From contig NZ_LKBT01000034.1 in assembly GCF_002699985.1 (NCBI RefSeq), positions 124,001-188,000 of the forward strand: 64,000 nucleotides of DNA, read 5' to 3'. This document shows positions 9,125 through 18,382 of the stretch, piece by piece. Source of the DNA: Pseudomonas sp. ICMP 561. GTDB lineage: Bacteria > Pseudomonadota > Gammaproteobacteria > Pseudomonadales > Pseudomonadaceae. The stretch's first letter is position 1. The number at the start of each line of letters is the position of its first letter. The notes under the pieces are model-generated. The model searched no databases. It was not told the DNA's origin and saw nothing but the letters and a program-made list of their open reading frames with translations. Position numbers and translations under genes: made by a program.

Positions 9125-9169
9125 GTAGATAGACTTACAGCTTTAAATCAAAGGCTGAGTAAACCAGGG

Positions 9170-10189
9170 TCACTCCTCGTCCTGACTCTTGCTGGCCCGA
9201 TACCGGCCAGGAGACATTCCGAACCATCGCTCACAGGCTTTATTAAACGCACTCTGATTTTTAAACGCGACCCGGTAGCTAATTTGTTTAAGCGACAAAA
9301 TACTGGTGGTCAGCAGTTGATGGCTCTGCTGCATCTTGACTTGATCTACCAGCTTCTTGACATTTTGCCCTTCCGGTTCCAGCGCCTTGGTGAGTTGATA
9401 AGGCGTCAACTGCATGGTGTGCGCGATATCTTCGATGGTCACGGGGCGATTCTGGCTCAGGTGTTGAAGCACTGTGCTCTTGGTGCGCGCGCTCACATTG
9501 TCGATGTTGATCGTGTTCTGCTGCATCGCCAGATAATCATTATGGATAGCCTGAAGCAGCACATTGCCGGTGGCTATCGGCAAGTCGCCATCCTCACGCT
9601 TGAAGGTGAGCGCGTTCACCTCGGACCTGAATTTCAAATTCGGCCCGAACAGCTTTTTGAGTTGCGTAGTATCGCTGGGCTCGTCGTAAGTAAACTCGGC
9701 ACATAAAGGCATGATTTTTTTACGGGGCGCCAACCAGTGAAGCAGTCCAAGGGTAATGGACGCCGCCGCATCAATGAATGGTCTCGGCAACTCCGGCTCT
9801 CTGGAGTTTTCCGCAAAGCCTATGAGCTTGAGGGTACTGCCCTGCCTGTCCAGGTACATGCAAAAACCCGAACTCACGACAGAGTGGAAATCCACGATAT
9901 ATTTTAAGGCATCGCTTATTGTCGAACTCGACATAATCGCGTATCCCAGAAAATCCAGATTGCCTGGATGCGCGTTGTCGTAAGCGAGAAGTCCGATGTC
10001 ATCACTGGCACCCATCTTTTGCGCCAGCATAAATAACTTGCTTAACTCTTTTACTGGAACCTGTCGTCCTTCGAGATCAATACCTGACAGTTGAAGATCT
10101 GGACGCTCCCGTGCACTTTCACTGTCGTTGATTGAGGCAAAGACGGCTTCAGCAAATGCTTGAGCCAAAGAAGAGGAAATAAACTGCAT
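9170..10189 (-). CDS. AraC-family regulator with arabinose-binding-type N-terminal domain
   Basis: The 339-aa protein ends in an AraC-type double helix-turn-helix (last ~90 residues; 'SLKQISYRVAFKNQSAFNKACERWFGMSPGRYR' is the conserved second motif). The first ~190 residues resemble the Arabinose_bd (OruR/VirF/ArgR-like) sensor domain, with 'LGLLAYDNAHPGNLDFLGYAIMSSSTISDAL'. Such regulators usually control a neighbouring catabolic or virulence gene, but the adjacent genes here (GntR regulator convergent, small genes upstream) give no obvious target. Residues are less GC-rich in codon use than those of the pxp operon. The start ATG is the first Met of a well-conserved opening. Confidence 0.85.
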   Translation of the reverse strand: MQFISSSLAQAFAEAVFASINDSESARERPDLQLSGIDLEGRQVPVKELSKLFMLAQKMGASDDIGLLAYDNAHPGNLDFLGYAIMSSSTISDALKYIVDFHSVVSSGFCMYLDRQGSTLKLIGFAENSREPELPRPFIDAAASITLGLLHWLAPRKKIMPLCAEFTYDEPSDTTQLKKLFGPNLKFRSEVNALTFKREDGDLPIATGNVLLQAIHNDYLAMQQNTINIDNVSARTKSTVLQHLSQNRPVTIEDIAHTMQLTPYQLTKALEPEGQNVKKLVDQVKMQQSHQLLTTSILSLKQISYRVAFKNQSAFNKACERWFGMSPGRYRASKSQDEE

Positions 10190-10719
10190 AACTGCTCATC
10201 GTCGAATGGGTTTTTCCTGCGTATTTTCCATAATCCATTATTACCTGTGGCTGGCCAGTAACGCCTTTATCGCCTCGCGGGTGGCGACCTCTGCATCGCA
10301 TGCCCGGCCACCGGCGATTCTAGAGCCTTTCATACTGAGAATGCCAGACCATGAGATTCTCCCGAATAAAACTCCGTCACGACATTGGCAATATCATTTC
10401 ATGACGATATCAATATGACACTCCTCCACCGTTTCGACCCTGTGCACACCGACGGTACTATTAAGGATCGCATGACATCAGGCACCTGATCATATAAAGC
10501 ATCACGCCTTTGTTTTCTTATCCTCAGAGGGGAAATTCTTATCCTCACCGTTCAAGCGCTGTAAGTTTTTCTTTTAAAAAGGTAAACATCTCAGTGCTTC
10601 TCAAAAAACCTGACGCGATATTTTTTAACTGTCCTGGCGCATTTTTTGAGCGGCGGGACTATATACATTACGAATGGCGCGGCAGGACAAGCATTTTCTT
10701 GAGAAGCGGGGGCGGGCTT
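10190..10719. other. 530-bp AT-rich intergenic stretch
   Basis: This gap lies upstream of the AraC-type gene. It is visibly AT-richer than the flanks and probably carries the AraC gene promoter. I see no convincing gene, repeat or terminator in it; a long open frame continues leftward from the next small gene but has no start signals. Confidence 0.5.
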
Positions 10720-10935
10720 ATGTTGGGCGAGGATCTGACGAGCAACATTCTATATCTGCTGGACGAGATCAGTGAGCGAGCTGAAGGTTTGGATATCGTA
10801 CAACAGCTTGACGTACTGGATGCTCTCACAGCACTTCTGTCCGCCACAGAAGGATTAAATGTCCAGCTACGTGCCTTGAATGCTCACAACATAACGAACG
10901 CCAAGCCGCGTCGACATCTACACTTGGTAAAATGA
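10720..10935 (+). CDS. small hypothetical protein (71 aa)
   Basis: The product is short, acidic in its first half and helical in appearance (LTSNILYLLDEISERAEG, then a Leu/Ala-rich stretch), ending in a basic HLHLVK tail. It looks like a small soluble coiled protein, but I do not recognise a family. The ATG follows a purine-rich GGGGGCGGG stretch; a longer frame upstream has low-quality residues and is probably not translated. It converges on the next small minus-strand gene, overlapping it by 18 bp. Confidence 0.4.
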   Translation: MLGEDLTSNILYLLDEISERAEGLDIVQQLDVLDALTALLSATEGLNVQLRALNAHNITNAKPRRHLHLVK

Positions 10936-11100
10936 CGGCACCTGCTCGAGCCTTTCGTTTGAGAAGCCTATTATCTTGTAATGCGGCACTGATCCAGCGA
11001 TCAAGGCTGGCACCATATTAGGGCACTTATTCACCGCAACCGAATATAGGCCCGTTTTTGCACTTCCATTGGGCAACGCATAAGTTTTCTCGACACTCAT
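10918..11100 (-). CDS. small hypothetical protein (60 aa)
   Basis: The frame has a GAGG site about ten bases before the ATG and encodes MSVEKTYALPNGSAKTGLYS and onward, without signal peptide or membrane segment. No family recognised. It is divergent from the chemoreceptor gene, sharing its upstream region, and its end overlaps the end of the previous small gene. Coding status is uncertain. Confidence 0.35.
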   Translation of the reverse strand: MSVEKTYALPNGSAKTGLYSVAVNKCPNMVPALIAGSVPHYKIIGFSNERLEQVPSFYQV

Positions 11101-11157
11101 TGTTTTTTAACCTCGACAAAACGCTGGCGTACCGGCCTCCCCTCTTATAGGACATTT

Positions 11158-12786
11158 ATGAATTTTTTAAAACACGCCAACTTTTCCGGAAAATTGGCGA
11201 TTGCCTTTGGTGCATGTGCTGTTATCACCTTGGCGGTGGGAGGGCTCGGCATGAGTGCGGTGAGCAAGTTATCCGATGCCTTGGAGTCTACCTTTTCAAA
11301 CAACTTGCTCTCCGTAGCCAATACTAACGAGACGATGTCGGCGCTGACCACCCACAATCGTGGCCTCTATAGACTGCTGGATGCCAAAGACAGCGCGACA
11401 GCAGAGAAAATGCGTTCCAGCATTTCGGCGGAACTGGAACGAGCGCAAAAAGTTTATGCGGTGTATCGCGATACTTCGTTGCAGGACGATGAGAAAGCTG
11501 CAGGGGATCAGTACGACAAAGTCATGCCGTCCTATATCTCCGATACTCAGAAAATATTTGATCTGCAGCAACAAGGTAAATTGGTAGAGGCACGCACTCA
11601 GCTAAACCAGTTATCTGAAGGCGACTTTAACAGTGCCCGAAAATTTCTTCAGGTCATGATTGACTCGAATAAACGACAAGTCAAAGAAGGCTCTGAGGCA
11701 GCGAAGGAACTCAAATCCACTTCCACGCTGTTGCTGTCCAGCGGAATTATCATTGCATTCCTGGTGGCAATTATCCTGGGCGTCATGATTATCCGCATGA
11801 TCACTCGCCCACTGGCGCAAGCGGTAAACAGTGCACAGCGCATCGCCAAGGGGGATTTGACTGAGACGATTTCCACGGACCGTACCGATGAAGCCGGGCA
11901 GCTTCTCAAGGCAATCAGCCTGATGCAAGGCAGCTTGAGAACCACTATTCGTGAGATCGCCAGCGCTTCCGATCAACTCGCGTCAGCCGCCGAAGAGTTG
12001 AGTGCGGTAACAGAAGAAAGCACCCGCAGCCTGATACGCCAGGACAGTGAGATTCAGCAAGCGGCAACCGCCGTGAATCAGATGACCGCAGCGGTGGAAG
12101 AAGTTGCACGCAACGCAGTGTCCACCTCAGAGGTCTCAAAAACCGCAGCACAAGACGCGGTTGATGGTCGCGAGCAAGTAAACGATACCGTCAAGGGTAT
12201 TGGCACGATGGTCAGGGAAATCACCAAATCCACTGACTCTGTATCCGAGTTGGCGACCAACGTCAGGGATATCAGCAAGGTGCTTGAGGTCATTCGAAGC
12301 ATCGCCGACCAGACCAATCTGCTGGCCCTCAACGCTGCAATCGAAGCCGCACGAGCGGGCGAACAAGGCCGCGGGTTCGCGGTGGTAGCCGATGAAGTCA
12401 GGGCGCTGGCGCATCGCACCCAGGCATCGACTGTTGAGATTGAAGGCATGATTGGAACCGTTCAATCAGGGGCCGATGGCGCGGTAGAAGCCATGAGTAA
12501 AAGTCTGGCCATGGCGAATGGAACCCAGAAGCTGGCTGAGAGCGCCGGTACGGCCCTTGAGAAAATCACCAGCGGCGTCGCGCAGATCAATGAGCGAAAT
12601 ATGGTCATTGCTTCTGCCTCAGAGGAACAGGCTCAAGTGGCGCGTGAGGTTGATCGCAACCTGCTTAATATCCAGGATCTTTCAACCCAGTCTTCGGCCG
12701 GCGCCAACCAGACCAGCGCTTCCAGTCAGGAGCTGTCGCGCCTCGCCACCTCTTTCAATACGCTGGTGGCGCAATTCAGGTTTTGA
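11158..12786 (+). CDS. methyl-accepting chemotaxis protein with four-helix-bundle sensor
   Basis: The 542-aa inner-membrane receptor has the classic order: first membrane helix (residues ~11-32), a periplasmic helical sensor of ~155 residues (4HB_MCP type), second membrane helix (~190-213), HAMP linker ('RMITRPLAQAVNSAQRIAKGDL'), and a long cytoplasmic signalling hairpin. The hairpin tip 'VIRSIADQTNLLALNAAIEAARAGEQGRGFAVVADEVR' is the universally conserved CheW/CheA contact region. It senses a ligand outside and tunes CheA for flagellar chemotaxis. There is no C-terminal CheR-binding pentapeptide. An AGGA site lies six bases before the ATG. The ligand cannot be deduced from sequence, as 4HB sensors are very divergent. 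Confidence 0.95.
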   Translation: MNFLKHANFSGKLAIAFGACAVITLAVGGLGMSAVSKLSDALESTFSNNLLSVANTNETMSALTTHNRGLYRLLDAKDSATAEKMRSSISAELERAQKVYAVYRDTSLQDDEKAAGDQYDKVMPSYISDTQKIFDLQQQGKLVEARTQLNQLSEGDFNSARKFLQVMIDSNKRQVKEGSEAAKELKSTSTLLLSSGIIIAFLVAIILGVMIIRMITRPLAQAVNSAQRIAKGDLTETISTDRTDEAGQLLKAISLMQGSLRTTIREIASASDQLASAAEELSAVTEESTRSLIRQDSEIQQAATAVNQMTAAVEEVARNAVSTSEVSKTAAQDAVDGREQVNDTVKGIGTMVREITKSTDSVSELATNVRDISKVLEVIRSIADQTNLLALNAAIEAARAGEQGRGFAVVADEVRALAHRTQASTVEIEGMIGTVQSGADGAVEAMSKSLAMANGTQKLAESAGTALEKITSGVAQINERNMVIASASEEQAQVAREVDRNLLNIQDLSTQSSAGANQTSASSQELSRLATSFNTLVAQFRF

Positions 12787-12894
12787 TGGCTCAAGCGGCT
12801 CAGAAAGATGATGAGAGGCTAAAACTTTCTGAGCCACTGCCCCGAATCCCGACACCCCGTTCAAACTGAAAATGGCGCGCCCGGAGGCTGATGA

Positions 12895-13473
12895 TCAGAA
12901 CAGCCCACCCAGAGAAATCGTCGCGCCACCTCCAGCCTGCAGCCCCACGTTAAGGCCAGCGGCGGTGATCACGCCTTTGGCCGAGCGCAGCAGGCGCACC
13001 GTGCTGTCGTGAGGCAGGAGAATGCTGCCCATCGGCGTCATCTTGGCGGCGACCATGGCCAGCAGCCCGGGGTCCAGACCGAACAGCATGGCAGAGCCGC
13101 TGGCCCCACCGACCAGACCCACGCCCGCTTCAATGAACACGCAAGGCCCCAGGAAGTCCTCACGGAGCAGACCGCGGGCAGCGATCGAGTCTGCAACCAG
13201 CACCTGACCGAACGCCGGAAAATCTTCGCTTGCTCCCGCTGCACCGACGCTCTTGCCCCGCACGTGCAAGTTGACCTTGCCGAACCGCGGCAGGCGCGCG
13301 CCGACGCCCAGGCCGACCCCAACCGAGCCATAGCGAAACTGCTGGTCGACCCCCTTGGGGTCGGTCAGGGTCAGTGCGCCGCCAGCGGCGGCCGCGAACA
13401 CTACGGTCAATCCACCGCCGCTGGCAGTCTTGTAGCGCCAGTCACTTACAGTCACAGGTAACGGGATTTGCAT
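12895..13473 (-). CDS. glycine/alanine-rich hypothetical protein
   Basis: The 192-aa product is strikingly rich in Gly, Ala and Val with alternating hydrophobic patterns (GSVGVGLGVGARLP, FIEAGVGLVGGASGSAML) and no clear signal peptide. It may be a beta-rich or membrane-inserting protein. It is 9 bp downstream of the DUF3592 gene on the same strand, so they probably form an operon. I do not recognise its family; similar glycine-rich orphans are often found near type VI secretion effectors, but no such gene is visible here, so no function is proposed. Confidence 0.6.
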   Translation of the reverse strand: MQIPLPVTVSDWRYKTASGGGLTVVFAAAAGGALTLTDPKGVDQQFRYGSVGVGLGVGARLPRFGKVNLHVRGKSVGAAGASEDFPAFGQVLVADSIAARGLLREDFLGPCVFIEAGVGLVGGASGSAMLFGLDPGLLAMVAAKMTPMGSILLPHDSTVRLLRSAKGVITAAGLNVGLQAGGGATISLGGLF

Positions 13474-13482
13474 TTGAATATC

Positions 13483-13920
13483 CTATATGGGCCGCGTCAT
13501 GCGGCGCCGACGAAGCCATGCAGCTGCGTGGTAGCCGCCCCCTGCGATGAATACGATAGCCAACAGACCCGAGAACAGGCTCGCGCCCCAAAGCGCGCCC
13601 TGGTCTTCAATGATCGCGGTACTGGAGGGCGCTTCCGCGTTGTAGAACACCGTCACCGAGTCGCCCACCGCGTAGCCGAATATAAACCCGCTCTCGGGGT
13701 AGCTGAAGGCCTTGCCCGTAGCATCGGTGAAATCAATTTGTGGGTGACTGCCGCCGGAGTTCAGGGCGCTGACATGCCCTTGCGCACGTTGTGCCTGGGC
13801 CAGAAAGCCAAGTCGATCTTCGACCAGCCACACAGTGAGGCACAAGAGACACAGGCCCAGCGGAATAAAAATCAGCGCACGGAGCAGATCGCCCCGCCCG
13901 GAAGATGACGTCTTGGTCAT
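13483..13920 (-). CDS. DUF3592 membrane protein
   Basis: The 145-aa protein has two membrane helices (residues ~15-35 and ~112-132) flanking an extracytoplasmic domain with 'PQIDFTDATGKAFSYPESG' and 'YAVGDSVTVFYN', the recurrent core of DUF3592 ('V.Y.D..G........Y..GD.V.V.YNP'). Function of this family is unknown. The start chosen is the internal Met before TKTSSS, since residues upstream of it look non-coding. It precedes and is probably co-transcribed with the glycine-rich gene. Confidence 0.75.
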   Translation of the reverse strand: MTKTSSSGRGDLLRALIFIPLGLCLLCLTVWLVEDRLGFLAQAQRAQGHVSALNSGGSHPQIDFTDATGKAFSYPESGFIFGYAVGDSVTVFYNAEAPSSTAIIEDQGALWGASLFSGLLAIVFIAGGGYHAAAWLRRRRMTRPI

Positions 13921-14210
13921 CGCAGGTCCCTTGCACAGTCCGTAAACGCCGGTTATTACAATGATCCGGCGGGAGTCTGTCAATTGGACAGGGAAGAAAT
14001 GCGCCTGGCGCTGCCCGGCTCAACGGGCGCCACTGAAGAAGAATGGTTGTCGTGTTGCAGACAAAAAGAAAGTCCGCTTGAGACTGTCAGTCATTTTGTG
14101 TTGTGGCATAAGATGCAGCTAACGGTGCATATATGCCGACCCGAGAAGTCCGCCAGTGCAACAGCGATGGAATCGCGCGCGACGTCTCCAACCTTTGTTG
14201 GGAATTGAAC

Positions 14211-15281
14211 ATGCACAAGGAGTTGTATCGGAGCAGCGCGCTGCCAGTGTTGCAGAACCGTACCTTTGCCGATGCTGATGCTGCGCGGTCGTCGGTCAGT
14301 GCAGATCTTATCCTGGTCCAGGATATGGACACGGGCCTGATCTATAACCACGCCTTTGACCCGCAAAAGCTCTGCTATGACAGCGGCTATCAAAACGAGC
14401 AAGCCCACTCGGGATACTTCAAGGCACACCTGGACGCGGCCGAGCAGATCATCAGCAAGCATATGGGTAACATGAGTCTGATCGAAGTCGGCTGCGGCAA
14501 GGGATATTTCCTTGAGCAACTGCGTGACCACGGTTTCGACATTGTTGGCATTGACCCCGCTTACGAGGGCCAAAGCCCGTATGTGGTCAAGGCACCTTTC
14601 ACCCGTGAGGCTGGATTGGCTGCCGATGCCGTCATCCTGCGTCACGTGCTTGAACATATTCCCGACCCCATGACTTTTCTGCAGTCCATCGCCGAGGCCA
14701 ACGACGGCGGTTTGATCTACATCGAAGTGCCTTGTATGGATTGGATTCTTGAGCACAAGGCCTGGTTCGACGTGTTTTATGAGCACGTGAACTACTTCCG
14801 GCTCGAAGATTTCCACCGCCTGTTCAGCACAGTGCATGAAGCCGGGCATCTGTTCGGCGGGCAATACCTGTACGTGGTTGCTGACTTAGGGAGCTTGCGC
14901 AGCAAACCGTTGCCAGCAGCGCCAGAGGTACAGATGCCAGCAGATTTCATGCTCAGCATCAAACGAGCACTGAGTATTATCCAGGCATCCCCCGATAAGC
15001 CGGTCGGCATCTGGGGTGCAGCCTCCAAAGGCGTGATCTATTCGCTGTTCCTGCAGCGCGCCGGAGTCGAAGTGGATCAGGTCATCGATATAAATCCCGC
15101 CAAGCAGGGCCGCTACTTGCCCCTCAGCGGGCTCAGGGTCTCATCGCCGGAGCAGGCCATGCTGGCACTGCCTGACGGGGCCCATCTATTCGTGATGAAC
15201 TCCAATTATCTTGAAGAAATCAAACGCATGACTGATGAGCGCTACGTCTATCACGCGGTGGACGCCGCGACATTCGTTTGA
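14211..15281 (+). CDS. SAM-dependent methyltransferase, sugar C-methyltransferase-like
   Basis: The 356-aa protein has a class I methyltransferase domain with the SAM loop 'LIEVGCGKGYFLEQLRDHGF' near residue 85 and the post-motif 'VILRHVLEHIPDP'. A second Rossmann-like C-terminal domain starts around residue 255 ('PVGIWGAASKGVIYSLFLQRAGV'), matching the C-methyltransferase (Methyltransf_14) arrangement of deoxysugar C-methyltransferases. These normally also have an N-terminal zinc domain with four cysteines; the short N-terminus here lacks the Cys cluster, so the exact reaction is uncertain. The ATG follows GGGAATTGAAC. It is a lone gene flanked by unrelated genes. Confidence 0.8.
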   Translation: MHKELYRSSALPVLQNRTFADADAARSSVSADLILVQDMDTGLIYNHAFDPQKLCYDSGYQNEQAHSGYFKAHLDAAEQIISKHMGNMSLIEVGCGKGYFLEQLRDHGFDIVGIDPAYEGQSPYVVKAPFTREAGLAADAVILRHVLEHIPDPMTFLQSIAEANDGGLIYIEVPCMDWILEHKAWFDVFYEHVNYFRLEDFHRLFSTVHEAGHLFGGQYLYVVADLGSLRSKPLPAAPEVQMPADFMLSIKRALSIIQASPDKPVGIWGAASKGVIYSLFLQRAGVEVDQVIDINPAKQGRYLPLSGLRVSSPEQAMLALPDGAHLFVMNSNYLEEIKRMTDERYVYHAVDAATFV

Positions 15282-15340
15282 TTTTCTATCGGCGCTGAGT
15301 TCACCCCGTAATACGTCCAACCTTGGTGTCTGGGTCAGGC

Positions 15341-16369
15341 TCAGGCTTCTGAAATCACCCCGCGACGCTTCTGGCGCTGCGACTCCAGCCAGATCACCAG
15401 GAACAGCAAACTACCGCCGGCGATCAGCAAGCTGAGCAGCCAACCCAGGCTTTCGGCCAGTTGGGTAAAGAACAGGGTGTACAGCTGGATGATCAAAAAC
15501 GTTGAGCCATACCCCACCAACATGCCGAATCGCTGGCGCAGTCCCACCGTTAATACGCCGAGGCTAACCAGCGCCCACAGCACGTTGAACATCAGCAGCT
15601 CACCATCCTCGGCAAACTGCCACGGGCCGTCGATCAAGTCGTAACTGCCAAACAGGGACAACAGCCACAAGGACATTTCGCCGACAAACAGGCCGCAGGA
15701 AATCCATACCTTGGCAAAGCCGTTGTAGCGAGCAAGCAGACCGGCCTCACAGCGCAGATGCAAAGCCCCCGCAGCCACAAGCACCGCCGCAGCACCGAGA
15801 AACCGCAGCGGATAGTTCATGCCAAACCAGTAGGCGCCCCAGCCGGACACATATCCACTTCGGCCCCCAAACCAGACAAAAAACAACACACTGCACAACG
15901 TCAGCAGTAACACATTGCCCAAGGCATAGCTGAGCACCAGCAGGATCAGGAGGTCGATCAGGAGCAGCGCCGGCCAGTTGCCGGAGCCGTCCGAATAGAT
16001 CATCCCCACCACAAAACTCACGCCGATCAGGGCAAAGCCGCCCAGCAGTTCGGCGCTGCTGCCAAGCATCCTCAAGCCTTTACCGGGCAACCAGCGCCCG
16101 ACGATGAACAGACCCAAGGTCAGCACTGACAAGCTAATCGCCAATTTGGGCAGGGTGAACGTCAGGTGCTCACGCAGAAATAACACCAGACCGGCCGCCA
16201 GGCTGATGGCACCGAACGTCAGAAACCAGCGCCCGAGTGAGCGCCAGTCCCATCGGGTCAAGGGATACAGCTCACCGATGCGGCTGTGGGCGACGGGATC
16301 GATCTGCCCCTCGCGTAGCCATTGATCAAGGGCATCACGGACCTGTCGATTGCGACGATCCTGGCTCAT
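15341..16369 (-). CDS. DUF4401-type polytopic membrane protein
   Basis: The 342-aa protein begins with a soluble stretch (residues 1-45, 'ALDQWLREGQIDP') and continues with about ten membrane helices. It pairs with the preceding DUF2157 gene through an ATGA overlap, a common pair in Proteobacteria often followed by a GDYXXLXY protein gene; that third member is absent here. Function unknown; inner-membrane location inferred from hydrophobicity. Confidence 0.75.
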   Translation of the reverse strand: MSQDRRNRQVRDALDQWLREGQIDPVAHSRIGELYPLTRWDWRSLGRWFLTFGAISLAAGLVLFLREHLTFTLPKLAISLSVLTLGLFIVGRWLPGKGLRMLGSSAELLGGFALIGVSFVVGMIYSDGSGNWPALLLIDLLILLVLSYALGNVLLLTLCSVLFFVWFGGRSGYVSGWGAYWFGMNYPLRFLGAAAVLVAAGALHLRCEAGLLARYNGFAKVWISCGLFVGEMSLWLLSLFGSYDLIDGPWQFAEDGELLMFNVLWALVSLGVLTVGLRQRFGMLVGYGSTFLIIQLYTLFFTQLAESLGWLLSLLIAGGSLLFLVIWLESQRQKRRGVISEA

Positions 16370-17379
16370 GACCGATCCTCCTTTGCACGAAGCGCCGCGC
16401 GCTCAAACAACCAGCCCAGCAAAATACCCACAACACCGGCCGCCGCGAAAAAAGCCGCGACACTCAGGCGGTCCCAGGCGTGTTCGTAAAAGCGTGTGTA
16501 GAGGTTGATACCCAGAAACACCACACCAAACCCGGTGAAGCTAGGGTGTTTGAAACGAGCACCGATCACCAACTGGCTGATGGCCCCTGCGGTGAATAGC
16601 AGTATCGAGAGCCCCGATTGGGAATAGCTGTAGTTTTCAAGGCTGAGGAACCACAGCGAGCAGTTGAAGTAGAGCAGTCCGAAAATCACATACAAGCGCC
16701 CGAAACCGCTGAAGTGGCGCAACACCTTCTCTTCAGCCTGCTGGTGCCAAAGACCCAGAAGCGCTGCCAATCCGGCAACTACTGCCATGGCTCGCGGGTC
16801 CTGAATATCGAACACATATGACCCGCTACCCGCATAACTTTCCCAAGAGCCAAAGCCGTGAAAGGCGCACAGCAGCCCCAGAAACAATGGCCAGCGCAGG
16901 TGATAACGATAGGCCGTTGCCACACTCAGCAAGGCGGTGACCAGCAGTGCCAGAGGGATGCGATCATACCCGCCCCCGTCGGAGCCAACTCCACTGAGTA
17001 ACAGGCTGCCCCCGATCAGCATCAGGCCGATGGTCAAAATGGCAACACCAGCCACCGGCATACGCCCGGCTGGATCACGCGCCAGGCGTACCCCGACCCA
17101 CCACAATGTCACACCGGCGATAAAAAACAGCACAACACCGAGGGCGATCGACTCGCTGAGATAACTCACGCCCCCCAGAATCGCCATACCAATCAACAAC
17201 ACCGCGCCGATGCCCAGCCATTGCAGCACTGTGGATAACAACTGGTTGGGACGCCGATAAGGCGCGCTCAGCCGCTCTTGGGTTTGCTGGTCAATCAAGC
17301 CTCGGTGCTGCCAGTCGGCAATGTCCTGAACCATTAACTGCTGAGTGGTTTTTCTCATGGGGTTCAGGTACCGCTCCAT
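16366..17379 (-). CDS. DUF2157 membrane protein
   Basis: The 337-aa protein shows the DUF2157 N-terminus (a helical 'DIADWQHRGLIDQQTQERL' segment) followed by ~ten membrane helices ('YLSESIALGVVLFFIAGVTLWWVGVRLAR'-type segments). It is first of the two-gene unit with the DUF4401 gene. Neither possible start (first Met or Met 8) has a good ribosome binding site. The start lies only about 80 bp from the left end of the Tn7-like element, so its promoter region may have been displaced by the insertion. Confidence 0.8.
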   Translation of the reverse strand: MERYLNPMRKTTQQLMVQDIADWQHRGLIDQQTQERLSAPYRRPNQLLSTVLQWLGIGAVLLIGMAILGGVSYLSESIALGVVLFFIAGVTLWWVGVRLARDPAGRMPVAGVAILTIGLMLIGGSLLLSGVGSDGGGYDRIPLALLVTALLSVATAYRYHLRWPLFLGLLCAFHGFGSWESYAGSGSYVFDIQDPRAMAVVAGLAALLGLWHQQAEEKVLRHFSGFGRLYVIFGLLYFNCSLWFLSLENYSYSQSGLSILLFTAGAISQLVIGARFKHPSFTGFGVVFLGINLYTRFYEHAWDRLSVAAFFAAAGVVGILLGWLFERAALRAKEDRS

Positions 17380-17459
17380 TGTTTGGATGATGTGGGGTGT
17401 TGGGGCATAGGCTGGTGTTTACCCTGATCATCCAGGGCCGGGCCAAGGACTTCGACACA

Positions 17460-17602
17460 CGTAATTTTAGAGAATTAAAGCTGTCGCATCGAGCTCCCGA
17501 TTTTCGGTGCCTTCAGACTCGTTGGGAGAAAGCGCAAAACTGTCGCAGCAGCCCCAAACGCTCATACGGCCTCATGCGCTACAGAATTAAATCTGTCGCA
17601 GC
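17460..17602 (+). repeat. left-end TnsB-binding array (three spaced sites)
   Basis: Three copies of CTGTCGCA occur at 17481, 17540 and 17593, each preceded by an A/T-rich AATTAAA or GCAAAA stretch. Spacings are 59 and 53 bp. Three dispersed TnsB sites over about 140 bp is the known design of a Tn7 left end, whereas the right end has close-packed sites. The assignment follows from matching the right-end repeats. Confidence 0.75.
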
Positions 17603-17745
17603 CAGCAAAAACGCTACTTTACGTGTAGCTGGCGATCTACGCAGTCTGCCTCTGACATCTGATCACCTCAAAGGACCGAATTTGCGGCTGAGAACATGCA
17701 AATTCGGCCCACTTGCATCACGATCTACCTCGGGTGAGCAACATC

Positions 17746-17949
17746 TTATTTCGGCAGATTGGAGCGGTGGTGTTGGAAATCAAAAACTGCTTTCTGATAC
17801 CCCATTACCAACCCCATTTGTACCAGCTGTGCCGAAAAGACGTTGAAACCACCTGCCTGTGCTATTCGCCAATTGGCAGCAGCTGCTCCGTAAAGAACCC
17901 GGCCATCTGGAAGGTAGACAGGGGCATAGAAGTCGATTGATTCAGACAT
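17746..17949 (-). CDS. small hypothetical protein (67 aa)
   Basis: A strong AGGAG site precedes the ATG. The product (MSESIDFYAPVYLPDGRVLY and onward) has no membrane segment and contains an Ala-rich AAAANWRIAQAGG stretch. It follows the 91-aa gene by 17 bp and is probably its operon partner. No family recognised. Location just inside the left end, where Tn7-like elements often carry defence or toxin genes, is the only functional hint. Confidence 0.5.
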   Translation of the reverse strand: MSESIDFYAPVYLPDGRVLYGAAAANWRIAQAGGFNVFSAQLVQMGLVMGYQKAVFDFQHHRSNLPK

Positions 17950-17966
17950 AAGAGTCTCTCCTGGCT

Positions 17967-18242
17967 TTAGCTGTTGGTGATCATGTCGCCAAGGGCACTG
18001 CGGGTCAGAGCCGTTGCTTGATTGGAGACCCGTGCGATACTGATCTGGTCGTTTTGGATCTTCGTCTTCACCCGGCGGTAGGTCTGAAAGGATTCCCAGG
18101 TCTCGCCTGCTTCGACCAGCTCCGTCTCCAACAGGGTTCGTGTGACGCCCTCTCCGTAGGTCCTGAGCATCTTGTCGTACGCTCGGTTCTCCATCAGCTC
18201 CCCAGCAGTACCGGAAGCGGATTTCACGATGTTTGTTAGCAT
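17967..18242 (-). CDS. small hypothetical protein (91 aa)
   Basis: The start is fixed by an excellent GAGGTGATCTAC leader before ATG. The protein is helical and charged (MENRAYDKMLRTYGEGVTRT, then ETWESFQTYRRVKTKI) and ends SALGDMITNS. It may be a small DNA-binding or antitoxin-like protein, but no motif proves it. It is divergent from the 466-aa gene across a 140-bp gap, the arrangement expected of a regulator and its target. A longer upstream reading frame exists but would cover the shared promoter region. Confidence 0.55.
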   Translation of the reverse strand: MLTNIVKSASGTAGELMENRAYDKMLRTYGEGVTRTLLETELVEAGETWESFQTYRRVKTKIQNDQISIARVSNQATALTRSALGDMITNS

Positions 18243-18382
18243 GTAGATCACCTCATTTGAGTGGTAGACCTGAATCCAGGCCAGCCGGGTCACTAACCGA
18301 CTGACAACGATTTTTCTACCAAACACATCAGCGGCCAAGGCATGATTGGTCACCACCAATCTGCCCATACCTAAGGAAAGTG

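Noticed and set aside
17370..17400. CGCTC near the DUF2157 start as a 5-bp target duplication matching CGCTC at the right end
   Set aside because: CGCTC occurs at 17372 but is not followed directly by TGT or by the end motif; it lies ~85 bp from the first end site, so it is probably chance.
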